Assembly (NCBI GenBank): GCA_015232355.1
Contig: JADFZW010000020.1
Coordinates: forward strand, 39,694 to 103,693
Origin: Oligoflexia bacterium
GTDB taxonomy: Bacteria; Bdellovibrionota; Bacteriovoracia; Bacteriovoracales; Bacteriovoracaceae
Length of the DNA stretch: 64,000 bases
Reading direction: 5' to 3'
The notes under the pieces were generated by a model. The model did no database searches. It was not told the origin of the DNA and saw nothing but the letters and a program-made list of their open reading frames with translations. The position numbers and the translations under genes were made by a program. The stretch's first letter is position 1. Each line of letters begins with the position of its first letter. Positions 45,873 through 54,743 of the stretch are shown in pieces.

Positions 45873-47807
45873 GTGAAAACATTTATATCATTTATATTCA
45901 TACTGACACTCTTACTATCACTAACACATGCATATACATATGCTGCTGAAATAAGTTTATCTCTTGATAGAGATGAAATATCTATCGATGATCAAGCTAC
46001 TCTAGAACTATCTGTATCAGGAAATAATGATATAAGCTCTGAACCAGAGATTTTAAACACCCAAAACTTTAATATTGATAGTGCTGGTACCTCCTCTCAA
46101 ATTAGCATTATTAATGGTACAAGCTCTGTAAAAAAAATATTTAATTATGTTCTTACCCCTAGAAAAGTTGGAACATTTACTATCGGTCCTGCTAAGGTAA
46201 ATCTTGGAGGAAAAGTAATTATCACCAATCAAGTTAAGTTAACTGTCTCTAAGAGTGGTAGTGGTAATGCTAATTCCAATCAACAAATTGATCCTGATCA
46301 ACAACAAGACCCAAATCAAAACCAAGATTCAAATTCAGCAATCCAAAATAATAAAAATGAACAGAGAAATATTTTTATAGATACAACTGTAAATAATAGC
46401 AACCCCTATTTAAATCAATCTATCGTCTACACCTTTCGCCTCTTCTCACGTGTGCAGGCTTCAAACGTAGGATTGTCTCTTCCAGATTTTAAGGGTTTTA
46501 GAAAAGAGGAGATCGGTGATCCCAGTCATCCCAAACAATATGAAGCTAATGTAAATGGAATGCGCTATCTCGTCTCAGAACTTCGAATGGCACTCTTTCC
46601 AACTTCAGCTGGAACAGTAATTATTCCAGCAGCAACCATCACTGCTGATGTTTTAGTACAAGATCCTAGAGCACTCAGACGCTCTATGCTTGGCCAATTT
46701 TTTGGTAATGGAATTTTTGGAGGTGGACTGGCGCAAATGAAAAAAATTCAGCTGAAAAGTAAAAACTTAAAAATAAATGTACGGCCACTACCAGAAAACA
46801 ATAAACCAAATAATTTCTCTGGCCTGGTTGGTGAATTTAGGATTGAAGGAAACATTGGAAAAACTAATCTAAAAGTTGGCGAGTCCACAACACTTACTCT
46901 AAGAGTATCAGGTGCAGGAAATATTAAAGAGATAAATTTAGATAATCTTCCACCATTTGAAGGTTTTAAAAGCTATGATGATAAACCAATATTTGAAAAT
47001 GGAGCAAAGATTTTCAAGAAAGCATTAGTACCAACCAGAGAGGGATCTCTTACTATTCCTCCAATTGTTTTAAGTTACTTTAATCCTAAAACTGGTTCAT
47101 ATCAAACTTCGCAAACTCAAGCTATTCAGCTAAATGTTTTAGCGGGAGATCCAACTGATAATCAAGAAAAGTATCTCTCATCTGAAAATCAAAAAAATAG
47201 CAACAATCCAAACAATGCTAATAATAATCCCAATAATCCTGATAACAAAAAAGAGATTCAGATATTAGGTCAAGATCTAATGCCCATTGTGAGAGGAGGA
47301 GCTTTAGAAAAAAGTGATGAACTAACATTCTTAGAAAAATTTTTTATCGCCAGCATCTTTCTTATCTCTCCAATTCTCTATGTGCTAGCATTAATAAGGA
47401 AAAGACGATTAGATTTAATTGATCAAGATAGTGGTCTACTTCTGCGAGAAAATGCCTATAAATCTTTCAAATCGCAAATCACAAAAATTAATTTAAGTGA
47501 ACCAGATTTCTTCGCCCAAATCTCTAATATCTTAAGAGAGTATTTAAGTAATAAATTAAAGCTTCAAAGTAAAGGTATCACTCACATGGATATTGAGAGA
47601 ATCTTTGCTGCTTACACTCCAGCAACGACAACGACAACGGCAACGGTACCAGCGCAAATCGTAAGCGACATTAAGAAATTTTTAGAGTTATGCGAATCCA
47701 TGCAATATGGTGGACTAAGCGATATCTACAATAATCTAAATAAGAAAAAGGAACTCAAATCACATTTAGAAACACTGGTTAAGAATCTAGAGAAGGTGTT
47801 AAAATGA
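45873..47807 (+). CDS. batD: BatD, oxygen-tolerance protein
   Basis: This is about 644 residues. I chose the GTG at 45873 because it begins a clean signal peptide (MKTFISFIFIL to about residue 27) and AAGGA lies about 9 bases upstream. A TTG at 45864 lies inside the previous stop region and would put an acidic residue before it. Three or more beta-sandwich domains (about 28-110, 170-290, 310-425) are followed by a Pro/Asn-rich linker, a membrane helix (about 480-500) and a cytosolic domain. BatD binds BatA/BatB extracytoplasmically in the family model. The end overlaps batE by four bases. Confidence 0.9.
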   Translation: MKTFISFIFILTLLLSLTHAYTYAAEISLSLDRDEISIDDQATLELSVSGNNDISSEPEILNTQNFNIDSAGTSSQISIINGTSSVKKIFNYVLTPRKVGTFTIGPAKVNLGGKVIITNQVKLTVSKSGSGNANSNQQIDPDQQQDPNQNQDSNSAIQNNKNEQRNIFIDTTVNNSNPYLNQSIVYTFRLFSRVQASNVGLSLPDFKGFRKEEIGDPSHPKQYEANVNGMRYLVSELRMALFPTSAGTVIIPAATITADVLVQDPRALRRSMLGQFFGNGIFGGGLAQMKKIQLKSKNLKINVRPLPENNKPNNFSGLVGEFRIEGNIGKTNLKVGESTTLTLRVSGAGNIKEINLDNLPPFEGFKSYDDKPIFENGAKIFKKALVPTREGSLTIPPIVLSYFNPKTGSYQTSQTQAIQLNVLAGDPTDNQEKYLSSENQKNSNNPNNANNNPNNPDNKKEIQILGQDLMPIVRGGALEKSDELTFLEKFFIASIFLISPILYVLALIRKRRLDLIDQDSGLLLRENAYKSFKSQITKINLSEPDFFAQISNILREYLSNKLKLQSKGITHMDIERIFAAYTPATTTTTATVPAQIVSDIKKFLELCESMQYGGLSDIYNNLNKKKELKSHLETLVKNLEKVLK

Positions 47808-48610
47808 GCGCTAGATATTTATACATTATTTTTATTGTTTTTATTGTTTCTATTATTTTGAGTGCAAATGTAAATGCCACCACACCCGAAATACTCCATC
47901 AAGCAAACACACTCTATGAAAAAGGTAGTTACGCTGAAGCGATTGATCTCTACAAGAGCGCCATTAACTCTGGAACTATCAATGGAGATATCTATTACAA
48001 TATTGGAAATAGCTACTATCGCTTAAGTAAAATTGGCGAGGCCATCTTTTATTATAAGTTAGCTCTAAGATATAATCCTGAAAATGGCGATATCAAATTT
48101 AATCTTAATTGGGCGCAAGCAAAGGCAATCGATAAGATCCAAGATCAAAACATCTTTTCAATTGAAAAAATCTCTAACTACCTTCCTCTCAACTCCAAAG
48201 ACTCTTTTTATTTACTGGCAATATTCTCCCTGCTCTTCTGGGGAATTTTAATCTATTCGCTCTTTAGAGAACACAAAGGAGAACACAGAGGAGAACATAA
48301 GCGAAGTGAACTAATCAAATGGGTAAAAATCTTATCCTTTACTTTTTTTATTCTCTTTGTATTAATCAGTTCAATAAAATTTCTAAATAATGGCCGTGAC
48401 TTTGGAGTAATTACAAACAAAGAGGCATCTGTCTACTCCGCCAGTGGCAAAGATAATGTAGTATTATTCACTCTCCATGAGGGCGCCGAATTTGAAATCA
48501 ACGACAAACTAGAAGATTGGTTTCAGATTAAATTAAATGATGGTAAACGTGGTTGGATTAAGTCGAAGGATTCAATCAGTACTATTATTATTAACACAAT
48601 TAAGAACTAA
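47804..48610 (+). CDS. BatE-like TPR-SH3 membrane protein
   Basis: The 268 residues contain a signal/anchor segment (about 5-24), TPR repeats (about 28-110; NANTLYEKGSYAEAIDLY, YYNIGNSYYRLSKIGEAI) and two membrane helices (about 143-160 and 180-198). The C-terminal SH3-like domain (about 205-265) contains KEASVYSASG and LHEGAEFEINDKLEDW. This layout is that of BatE. It is the last gene of the nine-gene operon and convergent with the lipoprotein gene at 48621, with only 10 bases between, so there is little room for terminators. Confidence 0.88.
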   Translation: MSARYLYIIFIVFIVSIILSANVNATTPEILHQANTLYEKGSYAEAIDLYKSAINSGTINGDIYYNIGNSYYRLSKIGEAIFYYKLALRYNPENGDIKFNLNWAQAKAIDKIQDQNIFSIEKISNYLPLNSKDSFYLLAIFSLLFWGILIYSLFREHKGEHRGEHKRSELIKWVKILSFTFFILFVLISSIKFLNNGRDFGVITNKEASVYSASGKDNVVLFTLHEGAEFEINDKLEDWFQIKLNDGKRGWIKSKDSISTIIINTIKN

Positions 48611-48620
48611 GAATTAAAAA

Positions 48621-50042
48621 TTAATTCCTCTGCTCCATCTGCCAACAATTTATATTTCCACCTTCAGAACCAAAGCCATACTGAGTATCACAAACTGCCA
48701 TTTGAGATGAAAGAGAAGACATATCCACAGTAGTAAGAGCTGTGACTCCAGCAGCAGCAGCAGTAGCATCTATGGTTGAACAGTTCCAAGCTTCAGTATC
48801 ACCCATAGTAATTGTTGGACTTGTTTGAGTAGTGTCTGCACTGGCAGCATTAACTGTAGAGTAACGAAATCCAGTTGTAGCATCTGATAATTTATTTAAG
48901 TTATCGCCATTCCATGCATCTACCTGACTAGTTACACTTTGTACCCAGCAACCACTTCCAGTAGTAGTACATGCTTCCGCATCTGCAACTGCCACAGTAG
49001 TAGCTGATGATTTATTCTTCCCACTGATTGTATATTTTAGTGTACCATCGCCTGCGGCCAAGGTTGACATCTTTCCTGAAGTTGTATTTAAGAGTTGAAC
49101 TAATCCATAAACTGTAACTCCCTGGCTGTTAGCAAAGTAGTTGGAAGTTCCGTTATTACTCCATGTTCCTGTGCCTGAGTTATTCATATAAGCGCGAATC
49201 TTAAATGAATCAAGGTATTCATTAACAATAACTTTTCCATAATTTGTTCCTGTAAAACCAGTTGAGGAAAAAGTTTGATAAAAAATATTAGTCATCTCCT
49301 TTGCTGTATAGACTCGATTAACTACAGTACCTGAAACCGAGAATTGATTTTTAAATGTTCCCGAGTTACTTCCTGATCCCCATCCTCTAATATTTTTTAC
49401 ATCTATTGAAGCGGTTGTTCCAGAGAGAACAACATGGATATAACCTGTATTACCACTATGGCCAGCGGGTGCAGTACCCATACACTCAAACATTTCAAAT
49501 TCTGATACAATTCCACCACTCTTAACAATTTTAAACTTTACCTGTCCTTGAGTTGTACCATTTTGAACTATATTAAAATAATTATAAGTTCCATCTTCCT
49601 TAATAGAAGTAGCAGAGAGTCCTGCTGTAGCATAGTTACTCTTTATTGTTCCAATATAGCATTTAATTTTATCAGGAGTTGAAGCATTCTCGTAGGAAGT
49701 TTTAAGCATGGCAATTGCCTCACATCCGGCCCTAGTTCTGCTTGCTTGAGCAACAGAGGTGAAATCAGTAATACCAACTGTTGATAAAACTTTTCCAGTA
49801 CTCGCCAATTTAGGAACAGGATCAATTCTATCCTTTAGAACTGCATCACTTCTAAAGCTATCAGCATATCCAGAAGTGACTGGATCGGTAGCACCTGGCA
49901 CTTGACTAACATCAGTCACTCCAGATGATGTTGAACTGCTGGCCGGTGCTGGTGAAGAGCTACCACTACAAGATGCTAAAATTAACATACCAACGGCCAA
50001 AAAAAACACCATTAAAATTTCCGTTGAAACAGATTTTTTCAT
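48621..50042 (-). CDS. Lipoprotein of unknown function
   Basis: This 473-residue protein begins with a lipoprotein signal (hydrophobic core ending LASC, Cys25), so it is lipidated and probably on the outer membrane. The mature part is Ser/Thr/Gly/Ala rich with many short beta-like segments and an even spread of Cys (about 8). No family recognised. A clear GGGGGGT-like Shine-Dalgarno precedes the ATG. It could be a surface adhesin or passenger. It shares strand with the following cluster, but a 182-bp gap separates it from the glycosyltransferase gene. Confidence 0.7.
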   Translation of the reverse strand: MKKSVSTEILMVFFLAVGMLILASCSGSSSPAPASSSTSSGVTDVSQVPGATDPVTSGYADSFRSDAVLKDRIDPVPKLASTGKVLSTVGITDFTSVAQASRTRAGCEAIAMLKTSYENASTPDKIKCYIGTIKSNYATAGLSATSIKEDGTYNYFNIVQNGTTQGQVKFKIVKSGGIVSEFEMFECMGTAPAGHSGNTGYIHVVLSGTTASIDVKNIRGWGSGSNSGTFKNQFSVSGTVVNRVYTAKEMTNIFYQTFSSTGFTGTNYGKVIVNEYLDSFKIRAYMNNSGTGTWSNNGTSNYFANSQGVTVYGLVQLLNTTSGKMSTLAAGDGTLKYTISGKNKSSATTVAVADAEACTTTGSGCWVQSVTSQVDAWNGDNLNKLSDATTGFRYSTVNAASADTTQTSPTITMGDTEAWNCSTIDATAAAAGVTALTTVDMSSLSSQMAVCDTQYGFGSEGGNINCWQMEQRN

Positions 50043-50224
50043 AATACCCCCCTAAAAATAAACTGTTTTATGATTTATTTCACTCATACTTCATCACTAC
50101 TTCATTCTACTTCTATTTCATTATAAAAAAACAAATTCACAAAATAAACTTAAAAAAAATTATATTAAATACTTTATTGATAGATTCGATCAAGTAAATA
50201 TAGAACTATTTTTCTTGGTATTTT

Positions 50225-51325
50225 TTAATGACGTTGTAATTTGAAAAAGGCATACACAAATTGCAACAATAAAATAGCAGAGATCCCCCAAGTACGAATA
50301 AAATTTTCCATGGTAAGTGGTAGCAGTCTTATAAAAAAGAATATAAAAGATTTGTCTTTAAAATGTTTTGATTGAAATAATAACTCACACTCATACTTAG
50401 ATATTAGTGAAGTATATGACTTAGAAAGATTATTACATCCACCCAATTGGCGTCGATGTATTACCAGTGCCTTATCAGTATAGTAATTAGTGTATCCCAT
50501 TTTTTCTAAACGCAAACAAAGATCACTCTCCTCTCTAAGAGCGGTTCCTTGAAAATTCTCATCAAAACCTCCACTCTTTTCAAATATTGCTCGCTTTAAA
50601 GAGGCATTACACCCACGAATGGTATTTATTTTTATCACTCGATTTCCATTTCGATTTCCATTTCCATTTCCATTTCCATTTATATCTTGATTAAAGTCAC
50701 ATAAAAAAAATGATTGCTTCGTCACTCTACCAACATATCGTTCAGCAATGTACTCACTCTCTTGCAATCTCTTTTTCTCATTACTTATAAAATTTTCCAT
50801 CAACGCGGCCAAAAATTCTCTAAAATTGCTTCTTCCTCTCTCTGGTGGATCAATTATCTCTCGTCCACAAACAAATCCCGCATTACTATACTCTTGTTGT
50901 ATTTTGATATGGGAATCGATAGTTCCTTTTTGTATTAAAACATCATCATCAAAAAATAATAGTAACTCGCCCTCTGCTAAAGCAATAGCATAATTTTTTG
51001 CAATAGTTGTGGATGGAGGTAGCGAGATAATATGTAAAAATTTTATTTTATTATTTGAGTTTTCTGAGTTTTCTGAGTTTTCTAAATTAAGTTGCACACT
51101 CTTACATTTACCACAATATAGAGTGTAATCAATTCTTTCTAAATACTTTTTCGGCCAAGTTGCAAGCTTCAAATCTATTTTAAGTGGAGTAATATTTTGA
51201 TCAATTAAAAAAATCTGAGTACAATTTGAAAAAAATTCCTCCTCTAATGAAAATAGTGATAGCAATGTCTCCTCTACAACATTCACATCTCTTCCAAATG
51301 CTGGTATTATACAACTACATTTCAT
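50225..51325 (-). CDS. Family 2 glycosyltransferase (membrane-associated)
   Basis: This 366-residue GT2 enzyme has the N-terminal Rossmann-like start CSCIIPAFGRD and the metal-binding DXD region FFDDDVLIQ (about residue 125). The acceptor-side motif FDENFQGTALREESDLCLRL resembles the ED motif of GT-A enzymes. A C-terminal hydrophobic stretch (about 330-362) suggests membrane attachment. The Asn-Gly repeat (about 220-230) and the Ser-Glu-Asn repeat (about 85-95) are microsatellite-coded. With the next gene it probably builds a surface polysaccharide or glycolipid. No other biosynthesis genes are present. Confidence 0.88.
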   Translation of the reverse strand: MKCSCIIPAFGRDVNVVEETLLSLFSLEEEFFSNCTQIFLIDQNITPLKIDLKLATWPKKYLERIDYTLYCGKCKSVQLNLENSENSENSNNKIKFLHIISLPPSTTIAKNYAIALAEGELLLFFDDDVLIQKGTIDSHIKIQQEYSNAGFVCGREIIDPPERGRSNFREFLAALMENFISNEKKRLQESEYIAERYVGRVTKQSFFLCDFNQDINGNGNGNGNRNGNRVIKINTIRGCNASLKRAIFEKSGGFDENFQGTALREESDLCLRLEKMGYTNYYTDKALVIHRRQLGGCNNLSKSYTSLISKYECELLFQSKHFKDKSFIFFFIRLLPLTMENFIRTWGISAILLLQFVYAFFKLQRH

Positions 51326-51330
51326 AATTA

Positions 51331-51359
51331 TTTCCTATTTTCTATTTTCTATTTCCTAT
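51331..51359 (-). repeat. TCTATTT heptamer tandem repeat at gene junction
   Basis: Units of TCTATTT/CCTATTT (plus strand) bridge the 3' end of one glycosyltransferase gene and the leader of the next. Confidence 0.8.
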
Positions 51360-52206
51360 GCTTTAACTTCTTTAGTACCCTTAATAATTTTTCTGCTCCC
51401 ACCATCATCATCATCATTCTAAATTTATATAGAGAAAATCTTACTATAATTCCATTTAGATTTTTAATATTAAGTGCCCCACTCTCCTTTAGAGACCTAA
51501 AACACTCAACAATACTCTCTCTCTCTCTTATTGCCGAAACACCTTTGCCATCCATCATCACTACAGCTTCATTCGCACAGTAATAATATCCTTTGTTGTA
51601 TCCTGATTTCTGCATTCTACAAACAAAATTATAATCCATAGCTATTTTGTATGAACTATCAAATCCGCCTATATCATCAAAGACTCTCTTCCTTACTATC
51701 ATGGTCTGATGATAATATGGCATACCTCTTCCCAAATTTTTATGAGTGGGTCCCATTCTCATCTGGCCACAAAGAGTATCTTCAAATAAAACGTCTGAAT
51801 GAATAAAATCTATCTCACTATTTTTTGCAGTTGATGATGTTAAAAATTGATTGGCCCAAAGATAATAATCATTTTTAATTAGTTGATCACCACTATTTAA
51901 AAATGTTATCGCATCAGTATTAGGATCTGCCTGCGATATTCCCTTATTAAAAGCATCTGCAATTCCTCTATCCTTCCCATTTATTACAGTGATTTTAAAT
52001 TTAAATTTAAATTTCAAATCAAATTTATTTTCTAAATACAGATCCTGTAGAAAAGATAAAGTTTGCTGACATTCACCTCCATTTACAACAATCAATTCTA
52101 TAATCGATTTATCGATTATAGAATTGCCATTATAAAATGAAAGTGAATTAATAGTATCTTTTAGTTCAGAATAGTTATTATAGGTGACTGTTACAATAGA
52201 GATCAT
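51349..52206 (-). CDS. Family 2 glycosyltransferase
   Basis: This 285-residue GT2 enzyme starts ISIVTVTYNNYSELKDTI. The catalytic region KDRGIADAFNKGISQA and the DXD-like FLNSGDQLIK are typical of small inverting glycosyltransferases, with HQTMIVRKRVF and YKIAMDYNFVCRM as downstream acceptor motifs. It lacks membrane segments. The coding sequence contains a 34-bp perfect palindrome (52093-52126) and a (TTTAAA)-type repeat encoding FKFKFK. Its ATG lies 29 bases inside the upstream STAS gene, so translation is coupled. Confidence 0.88.
   Translation of the reverse strand: MISIVTVTYNNYSELKDTINSLSFYNGNSIIDKSIIELIVVNGGECQQTLSFLQDLYLENKFDLKFKFKFKITVINGKDRGIADAFNKGISQADPNTDAITFLNSGDQLIKNDYYLWANQFLTSSTAKNSEIDFIHSDVLFEDTLCGQMRMGPTHKNLGRGMPYYHQTMIVRKRVFDDIGGFDSSYKIAMDYNFVCRMQKSGYNKGYYYCANEAVVMMDGKGVSAIRERESIVECFRSLKESGALNIKNLNGIIVRFSLYKFRMMMMMVGAEKLLRVLKKLKHRK
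52093..52126. repeat. 34-bp perfect palindrome inside glycosyltransferase gene
   Basis: Two 16-base arms (starting CAATTCTATAATCGAT, complementary arm after a TT spacer) make a perfect hairpin in the 5' half of the GT2 coding sequence, spanning codons for SIIDKSIIE. The DNA encodes a plausible protein through it, so it is compatible with function. Confidence 0.95.
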
Positions 52207-52624
52207 CTTTTTTCATTTTGCTTTTTAGGCCATCAATTGTTGTACTCCGTCCCTCTCCTATTTCATCCTTATGAAAAATATCCTCATCAAAAAACATCTT
52301 TTTCCATTCTGGACGTAAACAACAAACACGAATTAGCGCATTCTTCTTACGAATAGCACTTTGCAACCCTCTAATAGATCCAATGATCTCCTCATTAAGT
52401 AAAGTAACTTCATTGAAATCTAAAATTACATATTTTATATCTTTATCTTTATATCTGTCTTTACTATTTATCTCTCGCTGGCACTGATTTATTATACTAT
52501 TTGCTCCCTCTGACATCTCTCCAGAAAATATAATTATTAAGAGGTTCTCTTCAATTTTTTCCTCAATATTATATTTGAATAATTTACTTTTCTGTCTATC
52601 GGCATTAAAAGAGACTTTTACCAT
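52178..52624 (-). CDS. STAS-domain protein
   Basis: This protein of about 148 residues has a STAS-like fold: NLLIIIFSGEMSEGAN, then VILDFNEVTLLNEEIIGSI and LIRVCCLRPEW. The position of the regulatory Ser in anti-sigma-factor antagonists (about VTLLN) is occupied by a Leu-Leu-Asn run, so classical phosphorylation control is not obvious. I chose the ATG at 52624 because GGGAGGAG sits a few bases upstream; a TTG at 52636 would add four residues. It overlaps the following GT2 gene by 29 bases, linking them. Possible role: controlling the glycosyltransferases or envelope stress. Exact partner unknown. Confidence 0.7.
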   Translation of the reverse strand: MVKVSFNADRQKSKLFKYNIEEKIEENLLIIIFSGEMSEGANSIINQCQREINSKDRYKDKDIKYVILDFNEVTLLNEEIIGSIRGLQSAIRKKNALIRVCCLRPEWKKMFFDEDIFHKDEIGEGRSTTIDGLKSKMKKDDLYCNSHL

Positions 52625-52647
52625 AACTCCTCCCAATGATTACAACT

Positions 52648-52677
52648 ATTACATTACTATAAAACAAATAAAGTCAA
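52648..52677 (-). promoter_or_regulatory. Candidate sigma-70-type promoter for STAS gene
   Basis: On the minus strand TTGACT (52672-52677) and TGTAAT (52648-52653) are 18 bases apart. The inferred start would give a leader of about 17 bases before the ATG at 52624. This suggests the STAS-glycosyltransferase genes have their own promoter, separate from the lipoprotein gene upstream. Confidence 0.45.
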
Positions 52678-52710
52678 AATAAATTATTTTTTTTGATGAT
52701 GAATCTAATT

Positions 52711-53448
52711 TTACAATGCTTTGCGAATGTCATCAATACAGGTCTCGATTATTATATTCTCTGGTGCATTTTCTTCCTGTCCTTTCTTTGCAACCATCAA
52801 TTGATCAATACGCTTATTTAAAAATGAACTCTTTTGATCCAATTCAACTTCTGGTGGCAATGAAGTAAGAAAATGACAATCTAATTTTTTTATCTTTTTA
52901 AAATAATTTTTAACAAAAAATTGAGGGTGAAAATCAAATCCTTTTGCAAAAGCTTCTCCTGCAACTTTTTTATTTTTTCCACTCAACAATGTATGCAATT
53001 CATAAACTACCTCAATAACGCTCTGATCTTCTTCCAACATCGGTACTAATTTTTGAATACAAGATGATAAATCCACATTTAATTTTTCCTCATCATACAT
53101 TGTGGTCGCCTTCTCTCGCATTTCATTAATAAACATCTCTCTTAATGCAGGTGTTGGTGTTTGAATAAAAGCACTACAAAGATTCATGGCCTTTTTATGA
53201 TCTGTAATTTCTATAATTTGAGTATTATCATATTTTTTTCCATCCTCTGTAGTTGGCACACTCTCATCCGCCGCTTTACTTGCATTAACTCTCTCTTGCT
53301 CTTTAACATTAGTACCAAAAAGAACACCTTTGACTTTGCGTTTAGTTTGTCGAAGAAAATCGCAAGAGGTGAGATTAACACCTCCTAACAGAATAGAAGC
53401 AACTAAAAAAATTGATGCTAAATTTTTAAAAAACTTATCAAAAAACAT
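52711..53448 (-). CDS. Putative lipoprotein of unknown function
   Basis: This 245-residue protein has a lipoprotein signal (hydrophobic core ending LTSC, Cys29). The mature part is helical and charged with no recognised domain, and is rich in Lys, Glu and Asn (FDFHPQFFVKNYFKKIKKLDCHFLTS). It lies upstream of the STAS and glycosyltransferase genes on the same strand and could form an operon with them, though a separate promoter is proposed for the STAS gene. An 11-bp tandem repeat lies upstream. Confidence 0.65.
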   Translation of the reverse strand: MFFDKFFKNLASIFLVASILLGGVNLTSCDFLRQTKRKVKGVLFGTNVKEQERVNASKAADESVPTTEDGKKYDNTQIIEITDHKKAMNLCSAFIQTPTPALREMFINEMREKATTMYDEEKLNVDLSSCIQKLVPMLEEDQSVIEVVYELHTLLSGKNKKVAGEAFAKGFDFHPQFFVKNYFKKIKKLDCHFLTSLPPEVELDQKSSFLNKRIDQLMVAKKGQEENAPENIIIETCIDDIRKAL

Positions 53449-53487
53449 ATCTCTTACTCCATCACTTTAGTAATCAATACTTCGCAA

Positions 53488-53518
53488 ATTTCATTAAAAT
53501 TTCATTAAAATTTCATTT
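53488..53518 (-). repeat. 11-bp tandem repeat upstream of lipoprotein gene
   Basis: AATTTCATTAA occurs twice exactly and a third time partly (plus strand), about 40 bases upstream of the minus-strand start at 53448. Confidence 0.9.
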
Positions 53519-53617
53519 GTTATCATTATTCTATCTTGAAAATAGATCTTCCACATTGAAAATTTAGCAATTAATAGATATAGTTTGACTTAAATTACAA
53601 CTAAATAGGAGTAAGCA

Positions 53618-54019
53618 GTGAATGTAAACACAATCAATATTATTTCAACCGAAAATGCTCCCAAAGCAGTAGGCACATACTCTCAAGGAACTGAATATAA
53701 TGGTGTCTATTATTTCTCTGGTCAAATTGGATTAGATCCCTCAACAATGACTATGAAAGAGGATTTTCAAAGTCAATTAGATCAAGTATTAAAAAATATT
53801 GATGCTCTTTTGAACGCAGCATCTCTATCTCGCAAAGATATACTAAAATCAACAATCTTTCTTCTAGATATGGCCTCATTTCCATTGGTAAATGCCAGCT
53901 ATGAAAAATTTTTTAAAACACCATACCCTGCTAGAAGTTGTGTGGCCGTTACAGCACTTCCAAAGGGAGCATTAATTGAGATAGAAGTTATTGCCGCTAG
54001 AACAAAAAAAATTGATTAA
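53618..54019 (+). CDS. ridA: RidA-family enamine/imine deaminase
   Basis: This 133-residue protein matches RidA (YjgF/YER057c). It has GTYSQG at about 20-25, YYFSGQIGLDP, the catalytic Arg in PARSCVAV (about 105) and Glu in IEIEVIA (about 120). RidA hydrolyses reactive 2-aminoacrylate and related imines formed by PLP enzymes. The GTG start at 53618 is favoured by TAGGAG 6 bases upstream. The DUF218 gene follows after 8 bases, probably as an operon. Confidence 0.93.
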   Translation: MNVNTINIISTENAPKAVGTYSQGTEYNGVYYFSGQIGLDPSTMTMKEDFQSQLDQVLKNIDALLNAASLSRKDILKSTIFLLDMASFPLVNASYEKFFKTPYPARSCVAVTALPKGALIEIEVIAARTKKID

Positions 54020-54027
54020 TTTTAACT

Positions 54028-54741
54028 ATGTTATTTGAAAAAAAATATACTTTTGAATCTAAAAAAACTAAGACCAGAAGGTATGTTGCAAATATTTTAT
54101 TTTTCATTCTCACCTTTATTGGAGTTTACGGATTATTTTGTTTATTAATTATCTATATCTCTCATTATGAAAATAAACGCTCACAAGAGGCTTTCTATAA
54201 AAAATCTCCAGATCTCTTGGCCATTTTCACTGGCGATGCAGGTAGAATTCAACTGGGACTACAAAAAGCATTAGAGTATAATGGCCCACAAATTTTTATT
54301 ACTGGAGTAGAAAGCTCTAATTCAGTTAAAACCATCATGCAATTTCAGAAAAAAGATCTCTCTCAAAAAATGTATATTGATTCAGATCTTATCGAAATAG
54401 ATTATCTTGCTCGCAATACTGTAGAAAATGTTATCTCTGTTTTAAGATATTTGAGAGACAATCCTGAATACCAAAGAGTTCTAATTGTATCCAGCGATTA
54501 CCACCTGATGAGAATAAAAATAATTCTAAATAGTATCAAGGGACCAAACGATGATTTCGATTTCTACTATATGGGAGTGGAAAATCCATTCTTCAATTGG
54601 CATAGTATAAAAATTCTTATCAAGGAAGTATATAAAACCATCAACTCTTACGGTTTTCTTTTACTCTGGGATTCGGATATAAAACCGCTAGAACACTCCA
54701 ATCCGAATAAAATTCCAATTCCTTTAATGATCTCCGATTGA
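54028..54741 (+). CDS. DUF218 (SanA/YdcF-like) membrane protein
   Basis: The 237 residues have one N-terminal membrane helix (about 22-45) followed by a DUF218 domain: LLAIFTGDAGRIQLGL, an ITGVESSN segment, then the Arg/His-rich signature ARNTVENV and VSSDYHLMRIKI. DUF218 proteins are linked to envelope polysaccharide or peptidoglycan functions (SanA, ElyC); their biochemistry is unclear. Its start follows RidA by 8 bases, and it ends 2 bases from the convergent gene at 54744. Confidence 0.85.
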   Translation: MLFEKKYTFESKKTKTRRYVANILFFILTFIGVYGLFCLLIIYISHYENKRSQEAFYKKSPDLLAIFTGDAGRIQLGLQKALEYNGPQIFITGVESSNSVKTIMQFQKKDLSQKMYIDSDLIEIDYLARNTVENVISVLRYLRDNPEYQRVLIVSSDYHLMRIKIILNSIKGPNDDFDFYYMGVENPFFNWHSIKILIKEVYKTINSYGFLLLWDSDIKPLEHSNPNKIPIPLMISD

Positions 54742-54743
54742 GT

